The translations under genes were made by a program, and so were the position numbers. 64,000 nt of DNA from Loripinus fragilis (lineage: Eukaryota > Mollusca > Bivalvia > Lucinida > Lucinidae): assembly GCA_964019695.1 (NCBI GenBank), contig OZ026515.1:138404549-138468548 (forward strand). Reading direction: 5' to 3'. Shown here piece by piece: positions 12,886 to 23,442 of the stretch (within the stretch, counting starts at the first letter, position 1; the number at the start of each line of letters is the position of its first letter). The notes under the pieces are model-generated. The model was given only the letters and a program-made list of their open reading frames with translations. It had not been told where the DNA came from and did no database searches.

Positions 12886-14354
12886 AGTTATATCTAATGT
12901 ATTTGGTATGTGATAATTGGATTTATTGTATGGACTCGCAAATTTGTTGGATTTGGCTACAAAACAGACGACGTATGAACAAAAAACATGAAAAAAAGTA
13001 TATTTAGTCTTTAGTAATAGGACAGCACCAAGTACTTCAAAATTATGAGTTTCATTTTTTCCATATTCAATTCGAATGTGTATGTGCAGTTTAGATAGAA
13101 TTAACGTCTGGCGACATGCAAATTTCCGACCCCATTGGCTATATCTATGTTATATATTTTGCAGAAACATCGCTGAGCGTTCTGGAAACATCAATTTCTT
13201 ATCAGAAATGACCATTCTGTCGCAACTAGCAACCGTTTAACCTAAACCCATCAAGCCTATAGAATGTGATTAGACAGAGCATCGGCATAGAAACTTGGGG
13301 GAGGGGGCAGTAGAGGCCAGCCACCCCTACCCCCATAATTTTGTAGGGGGGGGGGGCAGAATAGCCTTTGGTCCCTCCAATAATCTAAGTTGATATATCA
13401 CTACTTGTCACTCAGGGTAAAATATAAAAAGATGCATATTTTATTACCAGTAAACACTTTCCTTGCTTGCCTCCCTCGCTCAAAGTATTTTAAAGATTTC
13501 AAATTCTCTGAGAGCAGACATTTGTTTCAGAGTTTAACACTTTTTAGGTTTCTTTTAGTCAGCAAGCTGCTATCACCTTATATATTGATCAGCTTGTCTA
13601 GCATTTTCTATTATTCCTATTTTCTATCCTAGATTTTATTGAGCTGCAATTTTTCTCAATCTTTTTATCCCTCTTTGCTTGTTGCTCCCTCGAAGTAAAA
13701 TGTTTTGTTTGGTTGGTTTTTTTTTCTATTTTTTATCCCTCTTAGCTTTATACTTTATAAAACGTTTTCAAAACTTTTACTGGCTAGCTTCGCTCAACCA
13801 TACTCACGTTATATATTTAGTTTCTTATAAATGGAGATACACTGCGTCGATTTTAATGATGCATGTGTATAAATGTATGCAGCTTGAAATAGCTTTTAGG
13901 CTATAAAAAAATCAAATTTTCCTCGCTGTCTTCGCCTGGGTATATGTAAGCTTTGCAATACCCCCCCCCCCCCCCCCGCCCCAAGAATTGATGTTGGCCT
14001 TGCTTGGCTTGACCCCCATATATTGAAAAGCTTCATACGCCTATCTAGAGTTGGCCTGAATGAGATCATACATGCAGGATCTAATCTATTCTATACAGAA
14101 TTGTACCATAAAATTAATATTCAAGAACTTCTTATAATGAAAAAAATAGCTCATCGCCAACAGATACATTGGGCTTACATTAGCTCACTAGTCAAACGCC
14201 ATTTAAATTGCGTTTTGTAGGTTGACATATAGTGACCTGCTTCAACATGCTAACTAGACGGCTATTATTGCATGTGATAAGAAATTTTATACTTAGAATG
14301 TTTGTTCAGTACAAAGAGAATACCTTAATAACTGTTTCTTTGAAATTTCATCAG
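12886..14354. other. Intron sequence, nothing coding recognised
   Basis: Low-complexity T-rich stretches and a C run of about 17 bases at about 13961-13977. No exon with matching splice phase was found before 14355. Confidence 0.5.
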
Positions 14355-14459
14355 CTGGTATCGATACTTCAAGATTGACATTGCGGTGGGCTATTCTGCA
14401 TATAGTTGCGTACCCTGACATACAAGCTAAAGTCCAGGACGAAATAGATAGAGTTGTAG
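14355..14459 (+). CDS. Cytochrome P450, I-helix exon
   Basis: 35 codons, completing the split codon from 4813. It begins AGIDTSRLTLRWAILHIVAY, which is the oxygen-activation AGxDTS motif of the I helix, and ends with QAKVQDEIDRVV of helix J. The acceptor is CATCAG at 14354 and the donor GTGAGT at 14460. The 3' part of this exon, together with the donor, is the source of the degenerate satellite in the following intron. Confidence 0.88.
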
Positions 14460-15335
14460 GTGAGTGTATTTTAGAATTATTCAGTCAATTCTATATACCA
14501 TTGCATATTCTTTTATAAAAGCTATAAGCCCTGGAATATATACAATGTAGCTAGTCAGGTGTGGTACTTGATTGAATCGATTCCTGATCGTTGTACCCTT
14601 ACTTACTTTTGTATGTTCGTATTTTCAAAACCATTTATCTAATTCTTTGAGGTGTTGGAACGGTACGTAATAACGTCGATTTTAACGTCGCGTTAACGTG
14701 ACAAAACCTTGATTTTTTCACACCAAAATGATTTATAAGTAAGTTTGTTGTCATGTGATTGATCGAATTTATATTCGTGCTCCTGTATTATTGAATTTAT
14801 TAAACTCGTTGCGAAAATGAGATCCTCTATATACAAGCTAAAGTCCAGGACGAGATAGATAGAGTTGTAGCTGAATATATTTTAGAATCGTTTATTCAAT
14901 TATATATAGCATTGCATGCCCTGTTATAAAAACCTCAGTCCAAGACAAAATAGATAGAGTTGTAGGGGAGTATATTTTAGAATCATTTGTCCTATTATAT
15001 ATAACATTGCATACCCTATTATGTGAGGGTCAGTAAAAATTTTAGTTTGGTATTGTAGACAAGAAATGTGATTATGTTCTATAGGTATAATATGTCACAG
15101 ATGTTTTTGCCCTAAAAGTACCTTAGTGAAACTTCTATTATGGTTGCTAGGCAACTGAAGAACACCAGTCAGATTGATGCGTTCATGTTCTCCCCCACAA
15201 GAAATACACACTTTGTCTTAAAACGCATGTGTGCTTGATAGTTTTTGTGAAAGGCATATTTGACATGTATTTGAATAACATATATCATATGGTCTTTTCA
15301 TTAGACTTGGTTCGTTAATGTTTAGGTGAAACGTA

Positions 15336-15550
15336 AGTGAGTATGATCAGGAAATATCACAATCACACGTGACAGACCAACCCACGACACCGCCAGGAAG
15401 AATCACAGAACATTTACAGTAACAAGACATCCATAAGACAATAAAAGCAAAGCAACCAGCTCTCTCTTTTTTATTTCAAGGTGATTGCAAAACTAGAAAT
15501 GACACAACGTTATGCACAACAAAACAAAGAGAAACACAGAACACTGATTA
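15336..15550 (+). repeat. Dispersed repeat family A, copy 2
   Basis: Starts GTGAGTATGATCAGGAAATA and shares ATCACAGAACA, CAGCTCTCTCTT and GCAAAACTAGAAATGACAC with the copy at 2671-2945. Confidence 0.6.
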
Positions 15551-16070
15551 AATGCGCTGCCTAGCAACAATAGAAGTCAAAATTCCAAAAATGTTTCAAA
15601 TACATGAGGATTGTCTTTCCATGACAACAAAATCGTGAATTTGAAACGCCTGAGGGTTAGTTTGTGTATGCAGTGCTGTTAAAGCATTATAAGGCAAACA
15701 TCTTAAGTTTTCTATTAACATTGTGATAACATGAATATGGGTGGGGTAAATTATAGGACTTGAGGCATGTAAAATTTGAAAAATTCTGAATTCAAACTAC
15801 TACAGCACATATAATATGGGGTCAGTTTTTTTTCTTCTATGGCACTGAATAGGTACATGTGATAGATCTCAAACGACAGTGTATAAAGCCGTATTTAAAC
15901 ATTTTTGTTTCCATAGAAGCGCTTAGATTAAGATGTATTACAGCGTGAACGCATCTATTTGACAGGCCATATTCTGTAGTCTAGCAACGGGTACAAAAAG
16001 CCTACCATGAGAAATAAATTAGGTGATTGATTAGACGACATATAGCTTCAATGGAGTATCATCACAATAT

Positions 16071-16870
16071 ATAGAGGATCTAACATGAGTGCTCATGTTT
16101 TATTGAATTTATTAAACGAGTTGGGGAAAAGAGATAAAATGCGAGGCTTGCCGAGCATTTTATCTCTTTTTCGCAACGAGTTTAATAAATTCAATAATAC
16201 AAGAGCACGAATGTTAGATTCTATTTATCATATGACACTAAGATTATTTGAAATCTCATTTCTGCCGTTAAAACGTTATAATTTTGTCATTATGTATGCA
16301 ACGTTGTTATGGACGTCATAACGTTTCCCGTAAATCGATAAACCACTAGTGGTTTACAGATTTTATTGCATGGCGTTATTTCACTCCCAGACGCGACGTC
16401 ATATGATAAATGTCCATTATACTTGACATTAATGTTATGAGTAGGGCTCAGTAATTTTTGACTGACCTTCGTAGAAACCTAAGTCCATGACAAGATAGAT
16501 AGAGGTGTAGGTGAGTATATTTTAGAATCATTTATCATGTGACGTTGCGTCTGGGAGTAAAATAACGCCATGCAATAAAATTGATAAACCACTAGTGGTT
16601 TATCGATTTACGGGAAACGTTATAACGTCCATAACAACGTTGCGTACATAATGACAATATAATAACGTTTTACGTCAGAAATGAGACTTCAAAGTAATCT
16701 TAATGTCATATGATAAATGGAATCTTTCATACGTGCTCTTGTATTATTGAATTTATCAAACTCATTGCGAAAAAGAGATAAAATACTCGGCAAGCCTCGT
16801 ATTTTATCTCTTTTCCCCAACTCGTTTAATAAATTCAATAAAACATGAGCACTCATTTAAGATCCTCTAT
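16071..16870. mobile_element. Foldback element with arms of about 330 bp
   Basis: Begins ATAGAGGATC and ends GATCCTCTAT. The arms pair over about 330 bp (16071-16400 with about 16540-16870), including GATAAACCACTAGTGGTTTA. Each arm itself contains a smaller hairpin (TTATTGAATTTATTAAACGA... paired with its complement). The spacer of about 140 bp holds one copy of the exon-derived satellite, so satellite and foldback have been amplified or rearranged together. Confidence 0.7.
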
Positions 16871-17610
16871 TTATGTAATTATATATACCATTGCATACCC
16901 CGTTATAGAAACCTAAATCTAGGACAAGATAGATAGAGTTGTAGTTGAGTATATTTTGGAATAGTTTATCCAATTATATATACATTTGCAATTCTGTTAT
17001 AAAGCTTAAGCCCTGGGACATAATAGCTAGAGTTGATTTTTTGTATCTTCAAAACCATTCTTTATAATGTTGCATTCTCCAATTTAAAACCTAGGAATAC
17101 AGTTCACAAACATTATAGGACTTCATTCTGAATCCCTTTTGTATATCCATAAGATTAGCAACAATTTATTAAGCGCTTGTAATTTTGTTGTTTATATTTG
17201 TACTAAGAAATTAATTTTAAACCAAACAAGCTTCAGAAAAAAGATATATAGGTAGATATTTACATTTGTATTATTTAACACTATTAAACCCATTGTTCAT
17301 GTTGATACGTAAAATATAGACCATGTTAGTCAAGCGTCTCCTGACGTTTGTGATTTGCCAGTACTAGAAATATAGAAATTAAGAATAATAGTAGCATCTG
17401 TTTAAGATACTTTTTTGTTTATTTTGAGGAGAGGGGGGCTTTGCTTTTGATCTTATCAGGTAACCTTTTATTCTTTCTTGTCTTGTGACCTGTAGTTCTG
17501 TTTAACATGTTCAGTTCTAATAAATTGTTATCATATTTAAAATTTGTTTTCTAAATATGTGAGTTTATCAATAAGTTCTTTCTAATGTCAACTGCTTATA
17601 ACATTTGCAC

Positions 17611-17669
17611 ACAGTTTGGACCCACATCAGGCCCAACACGATGTTGGGCCTGATTTGGATCCAAACTGT
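17611..17669. repeat. Palindrome upstream of the ExxR exon
   Basis: Arms ACAGTTTGGACCCACATCAG and its near complement meet around CGA. Similar in wording to the palindrome at 38008-38047 before the next P450 exon. Confidence 0.65.
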
Positions 17670-17786
17670 TTGCACTCTGATGGTATTCCTAATAGATTCC
17701 TAACAGTTGATTTTGGTAAAAAATCAGTATGCGACAAAAAAGTATGCAAAATTACCCAGCATGCAAATATGATAAATTTTTTTCAG

Positions 17787-17921
17787 GGAACAAGGGTCTA
17801 CCTAAAATGTCCCATAGAGCAGAGCTTTCATACACAGAGGCTGTTCTTCATGAAAGTATGCGGCTAGCTAGCGTGGCTCCCACAGGCGTTCCACATATGA
17901 CCACATGTGACACATCTATAG
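17787..17921 (+). CDS. Cytochrome P450, K-helix (ExxR) exon
   Basis: 45 codons after a TTTTTTTCAG acceptor. The product reads NKGLPKMSHRAELSYTEAVL, then HESMRLASVAPTG. E-S-M-R is the invariant ExxR of the K helix, and the PTGVPHMTTCDTS part fits the beta1-4 region. The donor is GTGAGC at 17922. The following intron is about 20.3 kb because it has received the mariner-type element and the Polinton. Confidence 0.9.
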
Positions 17922-18699
17922 GTGAGCTTTGTAGACTAATTTTGTATCCAAAATGTATGAAATATGTAGAAATTTGCGAAGGTTTAATACTTTATACAGG
18001 TCCCTGTGCATCTAACAGTAAAATAGAACGATCACAGGAATATAAGATGTTTATTTTCTATGCTGTAGGCTTATTTTTGAAATTAATATTGAAACAAGTC
18101 TGGATAACTACTACTCAATTGAAGAAAAGGGAAAATTTCTACGCCTATAACGGATGCCAGAGAGTAGACAATTTTGAAAAGTGGTTTTATTGCAGAAAGA
18201 TCGCTACTTTAGCAAAAAAAAAAAAACTCGGTCCATAGTTTAAAGCATTCAGTATTGTTATATGGTTTTAAAGAGATGGAAGGACAGGCTGCTATATTGG
18301 CATGAACTGTTTATCAGTTAAAATCCTCCTTGTATTATATTCTTTGAGAAGCATTTTCACACTACTTTTAATATCTATTAATTACGAGGGTTGTCCCAGT
18401 AAATCGTGGACTGGGCTTACTGTATAAAAAGTCACCATTGTACAAGCTTCCAATTTTTAAGTATACTATATACACTAGTTCTTGGTGTGCATACGAACTT
18501 TAAGGAACCTATACCTAAGGATAGCATCTCTGTACACGATACAAAAATATAAGGTATGCAGACCCGGCGCGCGCTAGCGACGTCGCCTACTCTTAACAAT
18601 AACGTCACTTACATAATGTTTACATTTTTTCTAAGTATTCTCCGTTTTGTGTGATACACTTGCGATTTCGTCTTACCCACAACATATCACCGATCCAGC

Positions 18700-18705
18700 C
18701 TCTAT
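18700..18705. repeat. Polinton target-site duplication, left
   Basis: CTCTAT, identical to 36827-36832. Six bp is the standard duplication made by Polinton integrases. Confidence 0.92.
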
Positions 18706-19533
18706 AGTAGTAATGGATGACACTATGGGGCAATTTTTTTTAAGCCTGAAAAGAACTTAGAATTTTTCAGGCTAAAAAATTGCCCCATAGATGTCTATCC
18801 TGGTAGGCTTGAGTGACTAGCTGTGAATAACTTAGTTTATTTTTGGGGTTAATCTGACTGGGGCTATAATTGTGATAGTTTCCTGGGCTTTTTGGGAATA
18901 ACTTAGTTTATTTTTGAGGATTATTCTAGCTCGGTCTATAATTGTGATAGTTTTCTGATCATATCCACTGGTTGGGTTGTGATTATGATAGTTTCCTGGG
19001 CTGTTGGGTAAATAACTTAGTTAATTTTTTAGGTCTATTCTGGTCTATGATTGTGATAGTTTCTTGGTCATATCCACTGGTTGGGTTGTGATTATAATAG
19101 TTTCCTGGGCTAATGGGTAATAACTTAGTTTATTTGAGGTCTATTCTGGTCTATGATTGTGATTATGATAAGCTCCTGGTCATATCCACTGGTTGGCTTG
19201 TGATTATGATTGTTTCCTGGGGTATTGGGGAAATAACTTAGTCATTTTAAGGGGGATAAAGATTCTGCTGTGGTGATATATAAAATAACTTAGTTAATTT
19301 CAGCTTTGAAAATAACTTAGTCATTTTAAGGGTGATGAAGGCTCTTCTGTGGTGATATATAAAATAACTTAGTTAAATTCAGCTTTGAAAATAACTTAGT
19401 CATTTTAGGGGGTATAGTATGTGGTGATATATGGTGTGTGTAATAGTCAAGGCTACTAAGTTCTATGCGTCTTTAGAGTCTCTTGGTCAATCAAGACCTC
19501 ATCTCCTAGAGGCATCACTCTGTAGCGTTAACT
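18706..19533. repeat. Polinton left terminal inverted repeat
   Basis: Runs from AGTAGTAATGG inward to TGTAGCGTTAACT. The outer ~200 bp match the right TIR base for base. Further in, nine copies of AATAACTTAGT lie in the same orientation, at about 18826, 18897, 19011, 19119, 19232, 19284, 19311, 19363 and 19389. It is about 250 bp shorter than the right TIR because it has fewer internal repeat units. Confidence 0.9.
18723..18790. repeat. Hairpin inside the left Polinton TIR
   Basis: CTATGGGGCAATTTTTT and its complement flank an inner AAGCCTGAAAA/TTTTCAGGCT pair, giving a 68-bp near-palindrome only 17 bp from the element tip. The mirror copy is at 36742-36809. Confidence 0.85.
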
Positions 19534-19617
19534 AGTGTTTAGCTAGTCGTCTCAAGCTTACTACTACTGATTTTTTAATTGAAAAGAACAACAAAGACTG
19601 GTGAACATTTCTATAAC

Positions 19618-19623
19618 TTTATT
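19618..19623 (-). terminator. Poly(A) signal for the protease end of the minus-strand unit
   Basis: AATAAA on the minus strand about 85 nt after the protease stop, inside GCAATAAAGTTATAG. A second one (CAATAAAC) lies at about 19675. They would serve the minus-strand structural genes. Confidence 0.55.
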
Positions 19624-19708
19624 GCCCCGCTAACTATAACTGATTACAATGACAGAGGATTAGGGCCGTCCCTCTGTTTATTGTTTACAATAATTTCCCT
19701 TAACATAT

Positions 19709-20293
19709 TTACAACATATTATACTTAGGATACTTCTTTGAAAGGTGATAAGAATAATTATGACATTTACAAGTCTGTATTCTGTGTTTGAATAAAAAGT
19801 CAGGAGGGGCCATGCGTCTCATTCCATTCTGGGATAGGATGACTCTGGCATAGTTATAGATGAACCACATCTCGATATCTCTGTCATTCTGGTATAAATC
19901 ATCTCCAGTTCCATATAGTTCTTGATGAATGGCTGTGTTTAGATCTAGTCCTTTGTTGAGCTGGTGAATGATGTAGATACACCAAATTCCACATACTTTG
20001 CTCCATGGACTCTGTAAACATTCTTTGTTATGGATCCATCTTGAAGAGTTTCTTTCAATAAATGGTAGAACATATTGCTCTTCTGGTGGTCTTCCATATG
20101 AATCGAAGTAGATAACTTGATCTCTTCTGAAGTAGATAGCTACCCAATGTTCTCCTGGATCTGTGGATATATCTGTATTCACAATGTAAGCCTTCATATC
20201 CAGTGGTTTCTTCTCTGGTAGTAAATCCTTGGCACATACTTCTCCTTTCACAGGTATATTGTTTATGACTTTGATTAGTTCAACAGTGTTCAT
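19709..20293 (-). CDS. Polinton adenain-like cysteine protease (PRO)
   Basis: A 194-aa C5-family protease of the adenovirus/Ulp1 fold. In Polintons it is thought to mature capsid and core proteins. Visible catalytic elements are H49 in GEHWVAI, D64 in YFDSYGRP, Q94 in CLQSPW (oxyanion hole) and C101 in VCGIWCIYI, in the order H, D, Q, C with adenain-like spacing. The length is normal. The start is the ATG at 20293, two bases below the neighbouring gene's stop. No TATA box is seen just upstream, so it is probably expressed from a longer minus-strand transcript. Confidence 0.93.
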   Translation of the reverse strand: MNTVELIKVINNIPVKGEVCAKDLLPEKKPLDMKAYIVNTDISTDPGEHWVAIYFRRDQVIYFDSYGRPPEEQYVLPFIERNSSRWIHNKECLQSPWSKVCGIWCIYIIHQLNKGLDLNTAIHQELYGTGDDLYQNDRDIEMWFIYNYARVILSQNGMRRMAPPDFLFKHRIQTCKCHNYSYHLSKKYPKYNML

Positions 20294-20295
20294 TT

Positions 20296-20880
20296 TTATT
20301 CTGTTTCTGGGTTCTCTTTTTCTTCAGTTTCCTTTTCTTCATAGGATTCTATGAGTTTCTTGGCCCAGTACGTCTTCCACTGTTCTGTTAAGTCACTTTG
20401 ATTTTTCTTGAAGTACTGCCAGTTTTTATAGGCTTCTTGATTTTCTTCTGGCGTCAGGTAATTGATCCCTGTTGTAAAGTCCATAGGGTGTCGCCAATTA
20501 TCGCCATACAGATAGTTCCAGATTCTATTGTCAAAGTCTTCCATCACATCATAGATGTTTAGGCCCTCTAAGGCTGGATCATGACATCCATAATCTTCAA
20601 TCCATTCTCTTGGAGAAGTCCATAGACAGATATCGTGGTATTTCTGACTTGGGTGGTTCATTTTGCATCCATGACATTCATGCTTCGCACAGTCTCCAAC
20701 TGCCATCTTTAGACAAGTCAATATGGCTTGTTTTAGAAGAGTCTTCATAAGACAATCGATATCCTCATTGTCTTCTACTTCTTTCTCTAAGGTACTCTTC
20801 TCATCTGATGGCTGGATTGTTGCACTGTATGCATCTGTTTGGTACATCAAGTCCTGTTCAATGAAGTATCCTGCATTCAT
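20296..20880 (-). CDS. Conserved Polinton Cys/His-rich protein, unknown function
   Basis: 194 aa. The middle (about residues 55-85) holds CAKHECHGCKMNHPSQKYHD followed by IC, a Cys/His cluster likely to bind zinc. Similar CxGCxxxHPSQxxHxC motifs are, to my knowledge, found in proteins at this place of animal Polintons. The C-terminus is highly charged (KETEEKENPETE). It sits between protease and major capsid with 2-bp gaps, which suggests a structural or assembly role, but that is inference. The ATG is at 20880. Confidence 0.75.
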   Translation of the reverse strand: MNAGYFIEQDLMYQTDAYSATIQPSDEKSTLEKEVEDNEDIDCLMKTLLKQAILTCLKMAVGDCAKHECHGCKMNHPSQKYHDICLWTSPREWIEDYGCHDPALEGLNIYDVMEDFDNRIWNYLYGDNWRHPMDFTTGINYLTPEENQEAYKNWQYFKKNQSDLTEQWKTYWAKKLIESYEEKETEEKENPETE

Positions 20881-20882
20881 CT

Positions 20883-22175
20883 TTAGTAATCTGTGGTAAC
20901 TTCTCTAAGTCCGTTGATTTCTATCAGGTTGTCAAACTCTGCATACACAAGCACGTTGATCGTCTTGTCAAGTGATGTTGCAAACTGAAGCTCCAATCTG
21001 AGGTTCCCAGTTTTTATAGGGTGCAAATGAGACTGATCGGCTGCTTGATCTGGTGTCAAATCATATCCCCAAAAGCAGTAACCTCCTTTGTAATCTTCAT
21101 AATCAATGTTGCAATTTTGGACCTGATTCTGACTTGCTAATGCTTGGTAAACTGATAGAAAAGATCTGAGATACTGATCATTTTCAAATCTAGGTTCAAA
21201 TGGTTTTCCATAGACACTATGGCCATCACAAGTGACATCCATTTTACTTAGATTGAAATGTTGGAAAAAGAAAGGATTAGTATCCAAATTCCCATTAAAT
21301 GCCTCATTTGTTACTAAACCAATAAAAACTCGTTTTGGAAGTTGACCTGTGAGAAGATGATCTTCAATTTTAGATCTTGTGCCACTACTGATTGTAAAAG
21401 TTTTGACTTCAACTCTTCTGATTGGAAATTTAGCATTATGATGAGCAATAGTTTGATTCAGTTCATTGCTAATGGCTGGTAGAAGCTGAACATTTCGTAC
21501 TCTCAAGATAGCAGTATCAATTTTGATTTTTGCAGGATAATTATCACTCATCAAACAAAACTGAGGAGAAGATCGATTAAGTCTAAGTTTTAATTCTAAG
21601 CCATTAGGTAAATACTTCTCTTGCATAGCAAGATCCAAATGTAATTTACCCTGAAGCTCCACGGATTTGCTTTTTGCTATGCGTTTGCCACGATCAGTGA
21701 TAGATGCATTTGTTATATCTTCAAAAGCTCCAGCTTCATCCTCAGACCAAAATTCTGCTGCCTTCAGTTGATTATCTTTGACATCAGAACCATAAGAAAA
21801 TAAATTTTCAAGGTATGCTCTGTATGGATACGTGTCTGAATTATTTGTGATCAATTTATTGTTGATATACAAATCGATGCCACTGAACATACTATGAAAA
21901 AAGTTATTAATTGGAAATACTTTTGCATCCGTGTCAAGATCTTCACCAGTTTGCTTTAAGATTCTGAATTTGATATACAGATAGGCTTGAGACAAATCAG
22001 TGTAAAACTCGGTGTGAGGTGGAATTAGAAATTCAATGGGTGCATGATGACTATCGAGAGAAGCGATGGGATGATAATCATTCCACTGAGTGCCTTGCAT
22101 GGTAGTCATGGTGGGTGGAATGGATTCCATATCCAATTCCGTTTTAGTGCAATCGCAAGAACCTTGTTGAATCAT
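20883..22175 (-). CDS. Polinton major capsid protein (hexon-like double jelly roll)
   Basis: 430 aa, in the length range of Polinton major capsid proteins. The recognisable block is IEFLIPPHTEFYTDLSQAYL, then FPINNFFHSMFSGIDLYINN, then YPYRAYLENLFSYGSDVKDN. This matches the protein family often annotated as F54H12.2-like in animal genomes, now understood as the Polinton double-jelly-roll capsid. It would form the hexon-like capsomers. The ATG at 22175 overlaps the upstream stop by 4 bp (ATGA), so translation from a shared mRNA by reinitiation or leaky scanning is likely. The frame is intact. Confidence 0.9.
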   Translation of the reverse strand: MIQQGSCDCTKTELDMESIPPTMTTMQGTQWNDYHPIASLDSHHAPIEFLIPPHTEFYTDLSQAYLYIKFRILKQTGEDLDTDAKVFPINNFFHSMFSGIDLYINNKLITNNSDTYPYRAYLENLFSYGSDVKDNQLKAAEFWSEDEAGAFEDITNASITDRGKRIAKSKSVELQGKLHLDLAMQEKYLPNGLELKLRLNRSSPQFCLMSDNYPAKIKIDTAILRVRNVQLLPAISNELNQTIAHHNAKFPIRRVEVKTFTISSGTRSKIEDHLLTGQLPKRVFIGLVTNEAFNGNLDTNPFFFQHFNLSKMDVTCDGHSVYGKPFEPRFENDQYLRSFLSVYQALASQNQVQNCNIDYEDYKGGYCFWGYDLTPDQAADQSHLHPIKTGNLRLELQFATSLDKTINVLVYAEFDNLIEINGLREVTTDY

Positions 22176-22621
22176 TTTTCGTCAAATATATCTCTTTCAA
22201 ATACCAGGCGTTTAATAGGATTAAACTTTTTTGCTCTGCTTTTAAAACCCCTCTTAACAGTTCGGTGTCTAGATTGAGACTGAGGCTTTTTGCGTTTTTG
22301 AGTTGAATTTATAGCCAACTGATTTATAGTAGACTGACCAAAAGATTTCAAAGCTGTTTTTCCTCTTTGTTTTAAAACTTTTTTTACATTTTCACCACCC
22401 ACAATATCTTTCAGAGCTTGAATCCCTTGATCTTTAGCTACTTTTTTCACACTTTTTAAACTTGCTTTTGCGACAGGTTTTAAAATTGGAATCACTGTTC
22501 TCAATGCAGCTTTAAAAATGGATCCTAAACCATTGCCATATTGTCTTGAAACGCCTCTGTACACGGGAAAGTCTCCTCTCCCAGATTGAAGAGACATAAT
22601 GCTTCTGGATTGTTTCAACAT
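22172..22621 (-). CDS. Basic virion core-like protein
   Basis: 149 aa, strongly basic. Residues 15-40 include GRGDFPVYRGVSRQYGNGLG followed by a hydrophobic, amphipathic stretch. The second half is rich in Lys/Arg (RKKPQSQSRHRTVKRGFKSR). Proteins of this pattern occur in Polintons and adintoviruses beside the penton gene and are compared with adenovirus core or cement proteins. DNA condensation or membrane action is inferred. The ATG at 22621 overlaps the penton stop by one base (TAATG). Confidence 0.75.
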   Translation of the reverse strand: MLKQSRSIMSLQSGRGDFPVYRGVSRQYGNGLGSIFKAALRTVIPILKPVAKASLKSVKKVAKDQGIQALKDIVGGENVKKVLKQRGKTALKSFGQSTINQLAINSTQKRKKPQSQSRHRTVKRGFKSRAKKFNPIKRLVFERDIFDEK

Positions 22622-23442
22622 TATTCTTTCTGTCGAAAATGTAGTTTCACTAACGTTTTCCCAGAGATAAATGGCACATTTTCACCTGTATCACCTTTTA
22701 TACTAATATGCACCTGATCTATGAAAGATTTTGCCACTGGAACGTAGTGTACATTGACAAATTCTTGATGTAAATGATTGTTTTCTCTTTTACTTTCAAA
22801 TGGCAATACTCTCAAAATAGGTGCAGTAACATCACCAATAAATGTATAACTTGCTAAATCAGAGTAAATGTAAAGTTGATGAATTTTTGTATTCAAATCC
22901 ACACCATATCTGAAAATGTATTTTTCATTTGCTACTGGTTTATCAAAATAATTTCTATCTACACCTAATATTTCTGCAATTGCCTTTGGAAAAATAATTT
23001 TGACTTTCGTAGGATCTTGAACATCAAGTTTGACTCGAGCACTGTTTTCACCATAAGAAATTGTAATGGTAGCATTGCTATTTTTTAGTGTCAGTCCATA
23101 TTGAAAATTGATAGTTTTTTGAATTTCTTCAACTAAATGGCGTGGAGAAGCATAATAACCATTTTGAATAAAGACTCTCATGTCTACATAACCTCCATAG
23201 GTTGTACAATTATCTATATCTTCACACATTTTTCTATCAAAAAATCTTAAAATCACATAATTGTTTTCTTTTGTGATATTATTTACTTCAGTTGGAGTTA
23301 TGACTTCTACCAAACCTACTTCCCAATTATCTTTTTCAATTTGTATGGAATGATCTAATTTCACTTTAAAGTCACATTGCGTATTTTTTGAAAAAGTGCT
23401 GAGTGAACTATCACTCAAGAGTGTCAAATAAAAGTTGTTCAT
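22621..23442 (-). CDS. Polinton minor capsid protein (penton-like single jelly roll)
   Basis: 273 aa, typical length. The N-terminus MNNFYLTLLSDSSLSTFSKN is followed by QCDFKVKLDHSIQ and WEVGLVEVITPTEV, the standard opening of Polinton penton proteins. It would occupy the capsid vertices. The ATG at 23442 overlaps the upstream gene's stop by 4 bp (ATGA). The frame is intact. Confidence 0.88.
   Translation of the reverse strand: MNNFYLTLLSDSSLSTFSKNTQCDFKVKLDHSIQIEKDNWEVGLVEVITPTEVNNITKENNYVILRFFDRKMCEDIDNCTTYGGYVDMRVFIQNGYYASPRHLVEEIQKTINFQYGLTLKNSNATITISYGENSARVKLDVQDPTKVKIIFPKAIAEILGVDRNYFDKPVANEKYIFRYGVDLNTKIHQLYIYSDLASYTFIGDVTAPILRVLPFESKRENNHLHQEFVNVHYVPVAKSFIDQVHISIKGDTGENVPFISGKTLVKLHFRQKE

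Larger units (their letters stand above)
14430..17035 (+). repeat. Degenerate satellite derived from the P450 exon end
   Basis: The segment from the exon end (CAAGCTAAAGTCCAGGACGA...GATAGAGTTGTAG) plus about 60 bp of following intron is repeated at about 14833-14930, 14931-15020, 16470-16540, 16905-16990 and 16991-17035, in the same orientation. Each unit is about 90-100 bp. Most copies have lost the splice donor (CTGAAT, GGGAGT, TTGAGT), but the copy at 16511-16516 keeps GTGAGT. None is preceded by a good acceptor, so they are not taken as exons. Confidence 0.75.

Noticed and set aside
14833..17035. Exon-like copies as alternative P450 exons
   Set aside because: They lack acceptors and most donors, and the reading frame is not kept.
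17616..18238. Longer frames around the ExxR exon as independent genes
   Set aside because: They are read-through of the P450 exon into introns. The splice sites and phase define the exon as 17787-17921.
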